64,000 nucleotides of DNA from Bryobacter aggregatus MPL3 (GCF_000702445.1 NZ_JNIF01000003.1:558001-622000); one strand, 5' to 3'; positions 8,629-18,232 are shown, counted from the first letter of the stretch. Notes: a model not told the origin generated them from the letters alone. Numbers and translations: made by a program.

Positions 8629-10827
8629 ATGCGCAAACTTGTCGCTGCTCTTTTGTGTTCGACACTCCTGCCGGCACAAGCGCCGGTGCCGCCGATCGCC
8701 GGCTTCACTCCCGATTCCGCCAAGCGGGAGTTGGAGTTGGAAAGCAAATTCGATCAGGCCGTAAATCGCCAGAACTTCCAGCAATGGCTCAAGCGGATGT
8801 CGGCTAAGCCCCATCACGTCGGTTCTCCGGCCAGCAAGGCGACGGCTGAGTTTATCGCCGAGCAGTTCAAGAGCTGGGGCTACGAGACGCGCATCGAAAC
8901 GTTTTATCCGTTGTTTCCAACGCCCAAGACTCGGCTGCTCGAAATGGTCGCCCCCACCCGCTACACCGCCAAAATCGAAGAGCCTGCCGTAGAAGGCGAC
9001 GAGACAAGCAAGATCAAAGATGGCAGTTTGCCGGTTTATCATGCCTATTCGACTGACGGCGATGTCACCGGCGATCTGGTTTATGTGAATTACGGCCTGC
9101 CGGATGATTACAAGCGCCTCGCGGAGATGGGCATCGATGTACGCGGCAAAATTGTGCTGGCGCGCTACGGCGGATCCTGGCGAGGTATCAAGCCGAAGGT
9201 GGCCGCAGAGAACGGCGCCATCGGCTGCCTGATTTACTCCGACCCGCGCGACGACGGCTATTTCCAGGGCGATGTCTATCCCCAAGGACCTTACCGGCCT
9301 GCCCAGGGAGCACAACGCGGCAGTGTCATGGATATGCCGGTTTATCCTGGCGATCCGCTCACTCCGGGCACCGCAGCAACAGACCCGAATCGCAAGCCCG
9401 ATCCGAAGCAGGCCTCGACGGTCACCAAGATTCCGGTGATGCCGATTTCTTATGGCGATGCCGAACCCTTGCTGCGCGCCCTGACCGGCCCCGTCGCGCC
9501 TGCCGAATGGCGCGGCGCGTTGCCCCTCACCTATCACGTAGGCCCTGGGCCGGCAAAGGTGCATCTAAAGCTCGAATTCGACTGGAAGCTCGCCCCCACC
9601 TATAACGTCGTAGCGATGCTGAAGGGTGCAACCAAGCCAGACCAATGGGTGTTGCGCGGCAATCACCATGACGGGTGGAACTTTGGGGCGCACGATCCGC
9701 TGTCGGGAATGATCGCCGAGATGGAAGAGGCCCGCGTCATCGGAGAGCTGGCCAAGAGCGGCTGGCGTCCGGCCCGCACCATAGTCTTTCTGGCCTGGGA
9801 TGGGGAAGAGCCGGCCTTGCTCGGTTCCACCGAGTGGGTTGAAAAGCATGCTGAGGAATTGCGGGAACATGCGGTGGCTTATATCAACTCCGATGGGACG
9901 GGACGAGGCTTTATGGGCATCGCCGGCGCTTCCACAATGGAACTATTTGCAACGCAGGCAGCACGGGATGTGACCGATCCGCAGACGCAAGTATCAGTGC
10001 TCGATCGCTACCTCGCCTCGCGCAAAGTGGCCGGAAGCGAAGCGGAGTTCCGCATTGCGCCGCTCGGTTCTGGTTCGGACTACACGGCCTTCCAGCACCA
10101 TCTCGGGATTCCGAGTCTCAACATCGGATTCGGCGGCGAGGGCGGCGGAGGCGTGTACCACTCTGCCTACGACTCCTACGATCACTACACGCGCTTTGTC
10201 GACCCGGACTTTCAATACGTGAAGGCGACCGCGCAATTGGGCGGCCGCATGATGCTGAGGCTGGCCAATGCGGACTGGCTCCCCTTCCGCGCAGAAGCAA
10301 CTTCACGCGCCGTCCGCGGATGGACCAACGAGGTGGTCAGACTGGCCGACGACATGCGCAGCAGCACGGCGAAACGAAATGACCTGATCACGAGTGGTGC
10401 AATGAAGTTAGCCGCCGATCCACGTAAGCCCTACGTGGCCCCCGCGCCGGAAGCCGCAGTGCCGTTCCTGAACTTTGCGCCGTTGCTGAATGCGACGGCC
10501 CACCTGGAGCGGGCGACGGTGGCCTTGGGCAAGGTTGATCCGGGCAAGTTAAGCGAAGCGAAACGCAAGAGTTTCGAGGATTCGATTCGAGTCGCGGAGC
10601 AGCGCTTCCTGAATCCGGGTGGGCTGCCGAGGCGGCCCTGGTTCCGGCATGTACTGCATGCGCCGGGCTTCTATACCGGCTATGGCGTCAAGACGCTGCC
10701 AGGCGTGAGAGAAGCGCTGGAACAGCGCTACTGGCAGGAAGCCGAAACGCAAATCGGACTGACCGCGACAGCCATCAACGCTTATGCCGACTGGCTGGAG
10801 GCAGCGGCAAAGAAGGCAACCGAGTAG
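8629..10827 (+). CDS. M28-family peptidase, glutamate carboxypeptidase II-like
   Basis: 732-residue secreted metallopeptidase with a short signal peptide (MRKLVAALLCSTLLPAQA). The domain order matches human GCPII: split protease domain, PA (apical) domain at about residues 110-290, catalytic core and a C-terminal transferrin-receptor-like dimerisation domain (about 560-720). All co-catalytic zinc positions are present by alignment from memory: His346, Asp356, Glu393 (general base), Glu394, Asp422 and His511. It is predicted to release C-terminal amino acids, often glutamate or aspartate, from peptides outside the cytoplasm. It is divergent from the RND adaptor gene. Confidence in the family is high; the substrate is inferred. 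Confidence 0.92.
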   Translation: MRKLVAALLCSTLLPAQAPVPPIAGFTPDSAKRELELESKFDQAVNRQNFQQWLKRMSAKPHHVGSPASKATAEFIAEQFKSWGYETRIETFYPLFPTPKTRLLEMVAPTRYTAKIEEPAVEGDETSKIKDGSLPVYHAYSTDGDVTGDLVYVNYGLPDDYKRLAEMGIDVRGKIVLARYGGSWRGIKPKVAAENGAIGCLIYSDPRDDGYFQGDVYPQGPYRPAQGAQRGSVMDMPVYPGDPLTPGTAATDPNRKPDPKQASTVTKIPVMPISYGDAEPLLRALTGPVAPAEWRGALPLTYHVGPGPAKVHLKLEFDWKLAPTYNVVAMLKGATKPDQWVLRGNHHDGWNFGAHDPLSGMIAEMEEARVIGELAKSGWRPARTIVFLAWDGEEPALLGSTEWVEKHAEELREHAVAYINSDGTGRGFMGIAGASTMELFATQAARDVTDPQTQVSVLDRYLASRKVAGSEAEFRIAPLGSGSDYTAFQHHLGIPSLNIGFGGEGGGGVYHSAYDSYDHYTRFVDPDFQYVKATAQLGGRMMLRLANADWLPFRAEATSRAVRGWTNEVVRLADDMRSSTAKRNDLITSGAMKLAADPRKPYVAPAPEAAVPFLNFAPLLNATAHLERATVALGKVDPGKLSEAKRKSFEDSIRVAEQRFLNPGGLPRRPWFRHVLHAPGFYTGYGVKTLPGVREALEQRYWQEAETQIGLTATAINAYADWLEAAAKKATE

Positions 10828-10830
10828 GGT

Positions 10831-11770
10831 CAACCGCGCGGAAGCGGCTCGGTGCCTTCGCTGAGGATGCCGAGGTATGTGTGATAGCGATAGAGGCGGT
10901 CGCGTTGCCGTCCTGTGATCTCTTTCAGGATGTCGAGAGACACAAACGCCTAACAGCATCGGCAGTAGCAGGAAAGCGAATATTGATCTTTCGGGAGGCC
11001 CCGGCGATCGAGAGAATCGGCCACGCGTCCGAGACTCTCAATATTTCTGGCGATCCGAGGCCGGCAATGCCAGAATCCGTTTGGCTGCCGTTTCTGAAGT
11101 CTCTTTGACGCCCTGCAGGAAAAACTCAAGCCACTCCTCCCAGGCGCCTTTGGTCCTGACCTCAGTCAGCAGATCATAGTAGCGGTCTTGAAAAAAGGCT
11201 CAAGTAGAGAATCGATTCTTGCAGCGCGCCGCCAGCGCAGAGCAAAAAAGTAATGAGAAGTCTGCCCAGCCTGCCGTTCCCTTCCAGAAATGGATGAATG
11301 GTCTCAAACTGGACATGCGCCAAATCTGCTTTTACCGGGTTGTTTGTCACTGCCTCTCCCACCGGAGAGCAGTACTCCGTGAACTTCTCGCATCAGCCGC
11401 AAGGAGAGTTCTCTCATGCGCTCGAGCCCATGGACAAGCGCAGCAACGGAGTTCAAGACTTCCTGAACGTCCTCGGTTGGAACACCAGGGGCTTCCTTGT
11501 CTTCGAAGAGCAGGAGATCAGAGAGGAAGGACGCGTGCCATCGATCTGAGAGGACAGCACCGCTTCTTTACGCACATAAGCGTAGAGAAATAGCGGAAGA
11601 TACGGCAGAAGCGAGGCGAGTCCATCAAGTCGTCCCAGGGCTTGATTCGCCTGCTCGAGGAGAAGCTGGAAGGAATCCAGTTTCAGTAGTGGAATGGGAG
11701 GAGATGGTGGCGGCAGGAGGGCGCACACGCTCTCTCCGGCAAAAGTGAAGCCACTTTTCTTTAATAGCAC
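10831..11770 (-). pseudogene. Fic-family (AMP-transferase) pseudogene
   Basis: Fragments of one Fic protein lie in order on the minus strand but in different frames. At about 11,540-11,740 is the N-terminal helix with SSQIDGTR, where active class II Fic proteins usually carry SSQIEGTR as the inhibitory motif. At about 11,370-11,530 is the linker (DLLLFEDKEAPGVPTEDVQE). At about 11,200-11,320 is the catalytic loop [13 protein letters not shown]. Then come [17 protein letters not shown] and finally TGRQRDRLYRYHTYLGIL near 10,850-10,920. At least two frameshifts and a stop break it. The roughly 40 residues normally found before the catalytic loop are missing, so there is an internal deletion too. 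It ends 6 nt from the LolC/E-like gene's stop. Confidence 0.85.
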
Positions 11771-11776
11771 CAGCGC

Positions 11777-13015
11777 CTACTCATAGCGCAGCGATTCCGC
11801 CGGTGCCACCTTCGTAGCAGAGTTCGCAGGGTACAGCGTCGCCACCAGCGACACCGCTAACGCAAACGCCGTAATCCAAAGTGCGTCAAGCGGATTCGGC
11901 TGAAAGGGAACGTAGGGGATCGAATAAATCTCCTCGCTCAGTTCGATGAGACGGTAATGATCCGCCACAAAGCTGATTCCGTAGCCGAGCGCGAGCCCGA
12001 TCGCAGAACCCATCACTCCAATCAGCAGGCCCTGATAGATGAAGATGCGCCGGATCTGATCCGTGCGTGTGCCCATCGAAAGAAGGATCGCGATGTCGCG
12101 CTGCTTCTCCATCACCATCATGATCAGCGTGATGAAGATATTCAGCGCGGCTACCAACTGGATCAGTCCGATGGTGATCAGGCTTACGATCCGTTCCATC
12201 TTGAGTGCCCCGAGGAGTTGGCGGTTCTGCTCCATCCAGTTCGTTGCAATGTACTTGGTGCCTGCCGCCTTCTGCGCGATTTCGGCAAAGGCAGGCGCCG
12301 CCTCAATGTCGGCGATCTTGATCTCCACCGCATTGACGACATCGCCCAGCGACATCATCTTTTGCAGCTCGGGCAGATTCATAAAGGTGAAATTCGCGTC
12401 GACATCGTAAAAACCGGTTTCGACAATACCGGCAATGCGCAGGCGGTGGTAGGAGGGCCGTGGGCCAAAGGGCGTCAGTTCGCCCATCGGATTGATCACT
12501 TGCAGATAGTTGCCCACCTGAAGCCCCAACGATTCAGCGAGCTTGGAACCAATCAGAAGCTGCGGCAGATCGCTCTCCGTTTGGCGCAGATTGTCCAGAC
12601 TACCCTGCTTGATGAAGGGCACCAGATCTTTCTGCAGCCGGGGACTGGTGAGATCGAGCCCCTTGATAATCGCGCCCGAACTGGAAGGGCCCGCATTGAC
12701 GAAAACCTTCTCATAGAGAGCAGGAGAGGCTTCAATCGTCCCAGGCAGAGCGGCCAGTTTCTTCGACAGCTCCCGCCAGTCGGAAATACCCGCTCCGGCA
12801 ATCCGCTCGGTGACAGTGACATGCGCTGTGGCGCCGAGCAGATTCTTTTGGAGCGTAGTGCGAAAACCGTTATTAATCGCGATCGCAATCACCAGCGCCA
12901 TGACGCCGGCAGCGACTCCTGCGATCGAAATCGCAGTAATGACAGAGATCGCTGCCTGACGCCTCTTGGCCTTGAGGTAGCGTTGCGCGATAAACAGTTC
13001 GAAGCGGAAAGCCAC
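11777..13015 (-). CDS. LolC/LolE-type lipoprotein-releasing ABC permease
   Basis: 412 residues, GTG start. The N-terminal transmembrane helix is followed by a MacB-like periplasmic domain (about 45-270), then three more transmembrane helices forming the FtsX domain (about 275-400). The opening RFELFIAQRYLKAKRRQAAI is typical of LolC/LolE. In Lol systems the permease works with the ATPase LolD to hand lipoproteins to LolA. Here it lies 3 nt downstream of the methyltransferase gene and after bactofilin, so it is the last gene of that operon. A LolD-like ATPase exists about 47 kb away (59,800-60,504) and may be its partner. Confidence 0.85.
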   Translation of the reverse strand: MAFRFELFIAQRYLKAKRRQAAISVITAISIAGVAAGVMALVIAIAINNGFRTTLQKNLLGATAHVTVTERIAGAGISDWRELSKKLAALPGTIEASPALYEKVFVNAGPSSSGAIIKGLDLTSPRLQKDLVPFIKQGSLDNLRQTESDLPQLLIGSKLAESLGLQVGNYLQVINPMGELTPFGPRPSYHRLRIAGIVETGFYDVDANFTFMNLPELQKMMSLGDVVNAVEIKIADIEAAPAFAEIAQKAAGTKYIATNWMEQNRQLLGALKMERIVSLITIGLIQLVAALNIFITLIMMVMEKQRDIAILLSMGTRTDQIRRIFIYQGLLIGVMGSAIGLALGYGISFVADHYRLIELSEEIYSIPYVPFQPNPLDALWITAFALAVSLVATLYPANSATKVAPAESLRYE

Positions 13016-13018
13016 AAA

Positions 13019-13741
13019 TTAGCGCCGGACGAGAATTTCGCGGACATTGTCGCGGCTCAGGAAGAACTTTGTCGAAGCAAAGTCTTCAAAAACCTTCTCG
13101 ATCGCCCGGTTGGAAAAAGCCTGTCCGGGAGGCATTTCGCCCCGCTGGGTCATGCTCAGTCCATTCTCGTCGTTGATCTTGAAGTGGAACTGCGGAATGT
13201 TCACGGCACGCTCATCGTTGTAGAAATAAGCGAGGAGATGAGCACCGGGTTCAAGAACGCGATGCAGGTGATCGATGGTTTTCTCCAGCAGCGATGGACG
13301 CAGAAACTGGAGACAGTCCCAGACCAGAGCGCCGTCAAAAGGCCCGCGCTGTTCTGAAAAAGTTTGGATCAGAAAACTGTCCACCCGGGCCGGATCGCGC
13401 TGGTTTTCGTAGAAATCACCATCGCCGAAGCAATCTTCGAGCGTGGCAAAGAAATCCTCTGAATAGAGACGGGAACCCAATTGGGTCATGAAGGCGATAT
13501 TGGCGGCGTTGGCGCCGCCTAAGTCGAGCAACCGCAACTCACGAGACGAATCGAGCGAACGCACGAAATGCTGGAGTGCGGGACTAACACGCATTTGGGG
13601 AGGAGCCATGGCAATGGCTGGCCTAGGCGCTGGAATTGGAATGGGAGGCGAGCCCGCATAACGGCTGGGGCGCAGAGTCTCCTCTGGCTCTTGAGAACCT
13701 TGTACGGCGCGAAGTAAAGCCTTCAACCGACTCGCGATCAC
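13019..13741 (-). CDS. Class I SAM-dependent methyltransferase
   Basis: 240 residues. A proline-rich N-terminal stretch (about 20-50) precedes a Rossmann-like core with motif I modified to LRLLDLGGANAANI, an acidic residue after beta-2 (LYSEDFFATLED) and the post-motif region DGALVWDCLQFLRPS, as in class I methyltransferases. Substrate unknown. The GTG at 13741 has no clear ribosome-binding site; a later start inside the proline-rich stretch is possible without affecting the fold. The gene sits between bactofilin and the LolC/E-like permease, spacing 42 and 3 nt, which suggests an envelope-related operon. Confidence 0.75.
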   Translation of the reverse strand: MIASRLKALLRAVQGSQEPEETLRPSRYAGSPPIPIPAPRPAIAMAPPQMRVSPALQHFVRSLDSSRELRLLDLGGANAANIAFMTQLGSRLYSEDFFATLEDCFGDGDFYENQRDPARVDSFLIQTFSEQRGPFDGALVWDCLQFLRPSLLEKTIDHLHRVLEPGAHLLAYFYNDERAVNIPQFHFKINDENGLSMTQRGEMPPGQAFSNRAIEKVFEDFASTKFFLSRDNVREILVRR

Positions 13742-13783
13742 CTGTCTTACTAAACTAACAGGCTTACAAGTCCAGCGCGAAGA

Positions 13784-14332
13784 CTAGCGCTTCCCTTCAC
13801 CACCTGCGGAGGCAGTCATTGTCTGTTGTGCCGGAGACTGCGCTACCGGTTGGGGACGAGGTGCAGCGGCCTTGGGGGCTTCCGTGCGGATGATGTCGAT
13901 GGAGCCTTTGAAAATCGCGCCATCTTCGATCGAAATGCGGGCGGTTTTAATATCACCAACAAGACGGGCGTCTTTCCGGATCTCCATTTTCTCGGTAGCT
14001 TCGACGTTTCCCTGAACGGTGCCGAGGATCACGATATCCTTAGCCTTGATGCTGGCTTTCAGCTTTCCGTTCGGGCCGACGGTCAATTTGTGCTCATGTG
14101 CCTCGACCGTACCATCGACTTCACCATCGATGATGAGATCTTCTTTTGAGTAGATCTGTCCTGTGATAGAAACACCTTTTCCAATCGTTGCAGCACGAGA
14201 GGGAGAGGGGTTTTCGTCATAACGGGAGGGCATTGTTTGCATCGGCATTCCTTCTTTGCCAGAACTGGGGGAGGGTGATGGGGAACTCGAGGGGCGGGCT
14301 GTCGGTTCTTCTTCTTTTTTTCGGTTCCACAT
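13784..14332 (-). CDS. Bactofilin (polymer-forming cytoskeletal protein)
   Basis: 182 residues. The central bactofilin domain (about 45-145) shows the regular hydrophobic/glycine pattern of a right-handed beta-helix, for example VSITGQIYSKEDLIIDGEV and GTVQGNVEATEKMEIRKDAR. It is flanked by low-complexity serine/proline-rich and proline/alanine-rich tails, as is usual. Bactofilins polymerise without nucleotide and scaffold cell-wall or envelope machinery at the membrane. The ATG at 14332 is preceded by a GGAG about 11 nt upstream. It is the first gene of a bactofilin/methyltransferase/LolC-E operon. Confidence 0.93.
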   Translation of the reverse strand: MWNRKKEEEPTARPSSSPSPSPSSGKEGMPMQTMPSRYDENPSPSRAATIGKGVSITGQIYSKEDLIIDGEVDGTVEAHEHKLTVGPNGKLKASIKAKDIVILGTVQGNVEATEKMEIRKDARLVGDIKTARISIEDGAIFKGSIDIIRTEAPKAAAPRPQPVAQSPAQQTMTASAGGEGKR

Positions 14333-14443
14333 GCGGTTTGAACTCCTGGGAGGGATAGCGTTTCAGTAAAAAGGCTAGCGGATTGCGACGGCGGAACGCA
14401 AATGAAATTGGAACTTAGGACATTTTAGGTGGGCGGAGGGTTT

Positions 14444-15172
14444 GTGAACAGTGTGATCGAGTGTAGAGGGCTCGGCGTCCGATATGGGGAATTCGAGGCG
14501 CTGCGGAATTTCGATTTGGATTTGCTGCCGGGGCAAGCAGTAGTACTGGTGGGCCCCAACGGGGCGGGAAAGTCGAGTTGCCTGAAGGTTCTGGCAGGTC
14601 TCGAAACTGAAAGTACAGGAACGCTGCAAGTGATGGGGCAACGGCCCAAGAGTGCGCCTCGCGCCTGGCGCAACGCGCTCGGTGTGATGCCGGAGCATCT
14701 GGGGCTCTTTGAAGCGTTAAGTATCGAAGAGCACATGAAGCTCCACGCGGACCTCTACCAGTTGCCCGCGGCAGGAGTGCGCATTGCAGAAATCCTCGAG
14801 TTGCTCGGCTTGAGCGAGGGTCGGACCCGATTCGCCGCCGCTTGCAGCTACGGCATGCGCAAGAAAACAGCGCTCGGGCTCGCCGTCCTGCACTCGCCGA
14901 AACTGATGATTCTCGATGAGCCCTTTGAAGGGCTGGACCCCGCCAGTTGCGAGACCGTCCTCGCGCTACTCCTCGAGATGAAACGGCGCGGCGCGGCGAT
15001 GATTGTCAGTTCGCACATGCTGCTCCATGTGGAGAGGCTGGCAGACGAAGTGCTGTTGCTCAGCGGGGGCGAAGTGGTGTGGCGGAGTGCCGCCATCGGC
15101 GAGGGGGAACTGCGTCAGCACTATCTCGATGTTGTCAAGGCAAAGGCTCTGCCCGGCATGGAGTGGCTCTAG
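14444..15172 (+). CDS. ABC transporter ATP-binding protein
   Basis: 242 residues. Walker A GPNGAGKSS (about residue 37), a degenerate signature (CSYGMRKKTALGLAV instead of LSGGQ), Walker B with its glutamate (LMILDEPFEGLDP) and switch histidine (SSHMLLH) are in order. The GTG at 14444 is chosen because a GGAGG at 14435-14439 precedes it; a GTG at 14429 would sit before the ribosome-binding site. The altered signature resembles export-type ATPases of the CcmA/NatA kind that pair with a separate multi-pass protein. The next gene starts immediately after its stop codon and is the likely membrane partner. Confidence 0.85.
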   Translation: MNSVIECRGLGVRYGEFEALRNFDLDLLPGQAVVLVGPNGAGKSSCLKVLAGLETESTGTLQVMGQRPKSAPRAWRNALGVMPEHLGLFEALSIEEHMKLHADLYQLPAAGVRIAEILELLGLSEGRTRFAAACSYGMRKKTALGLAVLHSPKLMILDEPFEGLDPASCETVLALLLEMKRRGAAMIVSSHMLLHVERLADEVLLLSGGEVVWRSAAIGEGELRQHYLDVVKAKALPGMEWL

Positions 15173-16021
15173 GTGCTACCCATCTTTGGCGCCATCGCGC
15201 GGTCGGCGTGGCGCGAGATCTATGCACTCGGCTCCATCCAAGGCAACAACTTCACCTGGTTCGCATTGTTATTGACAATGCAACCCGAAAGCATGGGCTT
15301 CATCTGGGCCTTGCTCGGATTGCTGCTTGTATTGCCTGCCCTCACTGCACCGCTCGCGAAGATTCCGCAAATTCGACTTGCTCTCTGGCCGCTGGAAGAC
15401 TGGCAGCGCAAAAGCCTGCGCTGGCTGACTAAGCCAGAAACCATGCCCAGTCCCTGGCTATGGCGGTTGGCGCCGGTGCTCGAACTCAGACAGATCCCGC
15501 GCACTCTCGACTTCTGGCTGGCCGTCCTGTTGGCAACTTCGGGAACGGCCTACCGCTTTCTTGCTTCAAAACCAGATCGCGAAGCCTATCCAGTGATCGC
15601 CATGCTGGTGGTACTCGCCTTGAGTACCCTGGCTCAAAACTTATTCGCCCTCGATGGCGCCGGTGGCCGGCAGCGTTGGAAGCTATCGCCCATCCGGGGC
15701 GCCAGAGTGCTGGCCCGGAAAGGCCTTTGGCTGCTGGTGATCGCTCTGATTCTGACCGCAGGGCTGAGCCCGCTGGGAGCATTGGCGGGGATGCTGGCCG
15801 CATTGGCGGTGGGCCATCATGCCAGCGTGATGACCCCGATTGACGCAGGAGCCTGGCGCTTCTCCTCAGGACAGTTTTTCCCCCATGGCTTCTTCCAGGT
15901 AATTGGCATGTTCTCCTGCGGCATCGCGACAGCGCGTGGCGAATGGATGTACCTGGCCCTTGCCGCCGCAGCATATGGAATTAGCTTAATGGTCTATGGC
16001 TGGGTTCTCGAAAAGGCTTAG
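15173..16021 (+). CDS. Multi-pass membrane protein, probable ABC permease partner
   Basis: 282 residues with about six hydrophobic segments. The GTG start abuts the TAG of the upstream ATPase gene with no gap, which implies translational coupling. No family motif is recognised; the call rests on the pairing with the ATPase and on the membrane pattern. Between the segments is a basic cytoplasmic stretch (QRWKLSPIRGARVLARKGLW) of the kind seen in ABC-2-like exporters. The substrate is unknown. Confidence 0.6.
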   Translation: MLPIFGAIARSAWREIYALGSIQGNNFTWFALLLTMQPESMGFIWALLGLLLVLPALTAPLAKIPQIRLALWPLEDWQRKSLRWLTKPETMPSPWLWRLAPVLELRQIPRTLDFWLAVLLATSGTAYRFLASKPDREAYPVIAMLVVLALSTLAQNLFALDGAGGRQRWKLSPIRGARVLARKGLWLLVIALILTAGLSPLGALAGMLAALAVGHHASVMTPIDAGAWRFSSGQFFPHGFFQVIGMFSCGIATARGEWMYLALAAAAYGISLMVYGWVLEKA

Positions 16022-16024
16022 GAT

Positions 16025-16030
16025 TAGAAT
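16025..16030 (+). promoter_or_regulatory. -10-like TAGAAT, 12 nt before the response-regulator ATG
   Basis: TAGAAT lies so close to the ATG at 16037 that transcription would begin at or next to the start codon. No Shine-Dalgarno is present between them. No good -35 is seen. Confidence 0.4.
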
Positions 16031-16036
16031 CTGACT

Positions 16037-16732
16037 ATGCGCATTCTGGTTGTTGAAGACGAGAAGAGAATTGCAGACTTTCTGGGCCGCGGACTGGAGA
16101 GTGCAAGCTATGCCGTGGATATTGCACCAGACGGGCAAACAGCGCTCGAACTGGTGCATGGAACAGATTATGATCTCGTGATTCTCGACATGATGCTGCC
16201 TGACATGGATGGCCTTCGCGTGCTTGAGAAAATCCGGAACCGGAAGACCAATCCCCCCGTGCTGATCTTGAGTGCGCGTGGAGCCGTTGAGGATCGGGTG
16301 AAGGGCTTGGAGTTGGGCGCCGACGATTATCTGACCAAGCCTTTTGCTTTTGTCGAATTACTCGCTCGCGTGCGAGTGCTGCTCCGCAGAGGACAACCGA
16401 CTCCCGAAAAACTGATCGTCGGTGAGTTGAGCTTGGATTGCATCCGCCGCAAAGTCACGCGAAGCGGCGACAACATCGATCTGGCCCCGAAAGAATTTTC
16501 GATTCTCGAGTATCTGATGCGCAACAAGGGCCGCCCCTTGAGCCGGACCATGATTGTCGAGCATGTCTGGGATATGGACTATGACGGCCTGACCAATATC
16601 GTCGACGTCTACATTCGCCACCTGCGCAGTAAGATTGACGATCGCTATCCGGCAAAGCTGATCCATACGGTCCGCGGTGTGGGATACATGCTGGAACTTC
16701 CAGAAGGCCGGGGCGATAAATCGAACAGCTAA
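16037..16732 (+). CDS. OmpR/PhoB-type response regulator
   Basis: 231 residues: receiver domain (1-115) with acidic pocket Glu7-Asp8, phospho-acceptor Asp51 (LVILDMMLPDMDG) and conserved Lys (YLTKPF), followed by a winged-helix DNA-binding domain (about 125-222, ending DVYIRHLRSKID..IHTVRGVGYML). It is closest in style to CusR/CopR/CzcR regulators, though the signal is not evident. It is 9 nt upstream of the histidine kinase gene and in an operon with it. It probably controls the adjacent ABC genes or distant targets; no binding site was identified. Confidence 0.93.
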   Translation: MRILVVEDEKRIADFLGRGLESASYAVDIAPDGQTALELVHGTDYDLVILDMMLPDMDGLRVLEKIRNRKTNPPVLILSARGAVEDRVKGLELGADDYLTKPFAFVELLARVRVLLRRGQPTPEKLIVGELSLDCIRRKVTRSGDNIDLAPKEFSILEYLMRNKGRPLSRTMIVEHVWDMDYDGLTNIVDVYIRHLRSKIDDRYPAKLIHTVRGVGYMLELPEGRGDKSNS

Positions 16733-16741
16733 ACTAAGGCT

Positions 16742-18232
16742 ATGTGGCGCAAGCGGATCTTCAAAGGACTTCGATTCCGGCTTGCGCTCAGTTATGTCAT
16801 CTTCTTTGCGTTACTGCTGACGGCATTTGGTTTTGTGCTGCGAGGCATGCTGCGGAATGTTGTCGAAGGCACCGTGCAAGGCCTGCTGGAAGAAGAATGG
16901 GCCGCCTGCAAAGGCTTTCTCCACATCACACCCGCAGGGAAAATCGCCTGGAAGTACGACCCGAACGACAAAGAAGAAGCCGCCATCGTCGAACGTCTCC
17001 GGCTGGTCTACATGATCGCCAACGACAAAGGCGAAGTCTTGGAGAGTTCTGAGCTCTACCGCGAGCTGGGCTTTGACAGTCCGGCCATCATCACGCAAGT
17101 GATGTCCGACACGAAACCCAGCTACACCTTCCAGCCGAATCTCCGCGGACAGATTTTCATGGTGCGCCAGGGAATTCTGAGAGAGAAGGATGCCCGTTAC
17201 TTTGTCGCGCTCGGCCGCAATTTCACGCCTAGCCTCCATGTGGTGAATGAGTTCAGCCTCGATTATTTTTCGGCCGTCCCCATCATCATTCTCACGGCCG
17301 CCGGGCTCGGCTGGCTACTCGCCGGCAGAGCACTCCAACCAGTGGCCGATGTCGCGGCAGAAGTGGAGAAGTTGTCCGGCAGCAACCTGAATCTGCGGGT
17401 CTCTCCGCGCGGTGCTGGCGACGAGCTCGACCACATGATCGAGACTTTCAACGGCATGGTGAGCCGGCTGGAGAAGAGCTTCCAGGAGATCCGCCAATTC
17501 TCGACAGATGTCTCGCATGAGTTGCGGACTCCGATTACCGTCGTACGGGGGCAGTTGGAAGTAGCCCTCATGACGGCGAAAACGGATGAGGAACTCCGCT
17601 GCGCCATCGAATCGGCACTGCTCGACATTGAACGTCTCTCGCAGATCATCCGCGCATTGTTGCAACTGGCCAAGGCCGAAGGGGGACAGACGGCCCTCCA
17701 GATGATGGACGTGGACCTCGTTTCACTTGTCTCCGAAGTGGTCAGCGACCTCCAGATTCCCGCCCTCGACCGCCAGGTGAAATTGCGGGCGCTCCTCCCC
17801 CGCCAGGCCATCATTAGCGGCGATCGCATTCAGATTGAACGGTTGCTCTACAACCTCATCGATAACGGCATCAAGTACACCCGGGAGGGTGGATTTGTGG
17901 AGGTCGAGATCGAAGTATTGGAAAGTACCGGGAAAATTTTGATCGAGATTCGAGACAATGGAAGAGGAATCGCGCCGGAACATCTTCCCCATCTCTTTGA
18001 CCGGCTCTATCGCGTGCCGAGCCGGGAGAGTGGGACAGAAAAAGGGCTGGGATTGGGGCTCAGTTTTGTCTCGTGGATCGTCAAGGCGCACAACGGAGAG
18101 ATTCAGGTCAGAAGCGAGCTGGACAAGGGAACCGTATTCACGGTGACGTTCCCGATCAAGGCTGCCGAGGTCAAAAGCGTAGCGGAATATGGAAATCAAA
18201 GAGAGACAGCGGGAAGGTATTCGAATTCTTGA
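16742..18232 (+). CDS. Sensor histidine kinase (HAMP, HisKA, HATPase_c)
   Basis: 496 residues. The first transmembrane helix (about 15-35) is followed by a periplasmic sensor region (36-175), a second helix (176-195) and HAMP (about 195-247). HisKA carries the H-box FSTDVSHELRTPITVV with His259. HATPase_c has the N-box (YNLIDNGIKYT), G1 (DNGRGIAP) and G2 (GLGLGLSFV). It phosphorylates the upstream response regulator. The last 44 nt overlap the start of the downstream STAS gene in another frame, which is unusual and implies coupled translation. Confidence 0.93.
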   Translation: MWRKRIFKGLRFRLALSYVIFFALLLTAFGFVLRGMLRNVVEGTVQGLLEEEWAACKGFLHITPAGKIAWKYDPNDKEEAAIVERLRLVYMIANDKGEVLESSELYRELGFDSPAIITQVMSDTKPSYTFQPNLRGQIFMVRQGILREKDARYFVALGRNFTPSLHVVNEFSLDYFSAVPIIILTAAGLGWLLAGRALQPVADVAAEVEKLSGSNLNLRVSPRGAGDELDHMIETFNGMVSRLEKSFQEIRQFSTDVSHELRTPITVVRGQLEVALMTAKTDEELRCAIESALLDIERLSQIIRALLQLAKAEGGQTALQMMDVDLVSLVSEVVSDLQIPALDRQVKLRALLPRQAIISGDRIQIERLLYNLIDNGIKYTREGGFVEVEIEVLESTGKILIEIRDNGRGIAPEHLPHLFDRLYRVPSRESGTEKGLGLGLSFVSWIVKAHNGEIQVRSELDKGTVFTVTFPIKAAEVKSVAEYGNQRETAGRYSNS

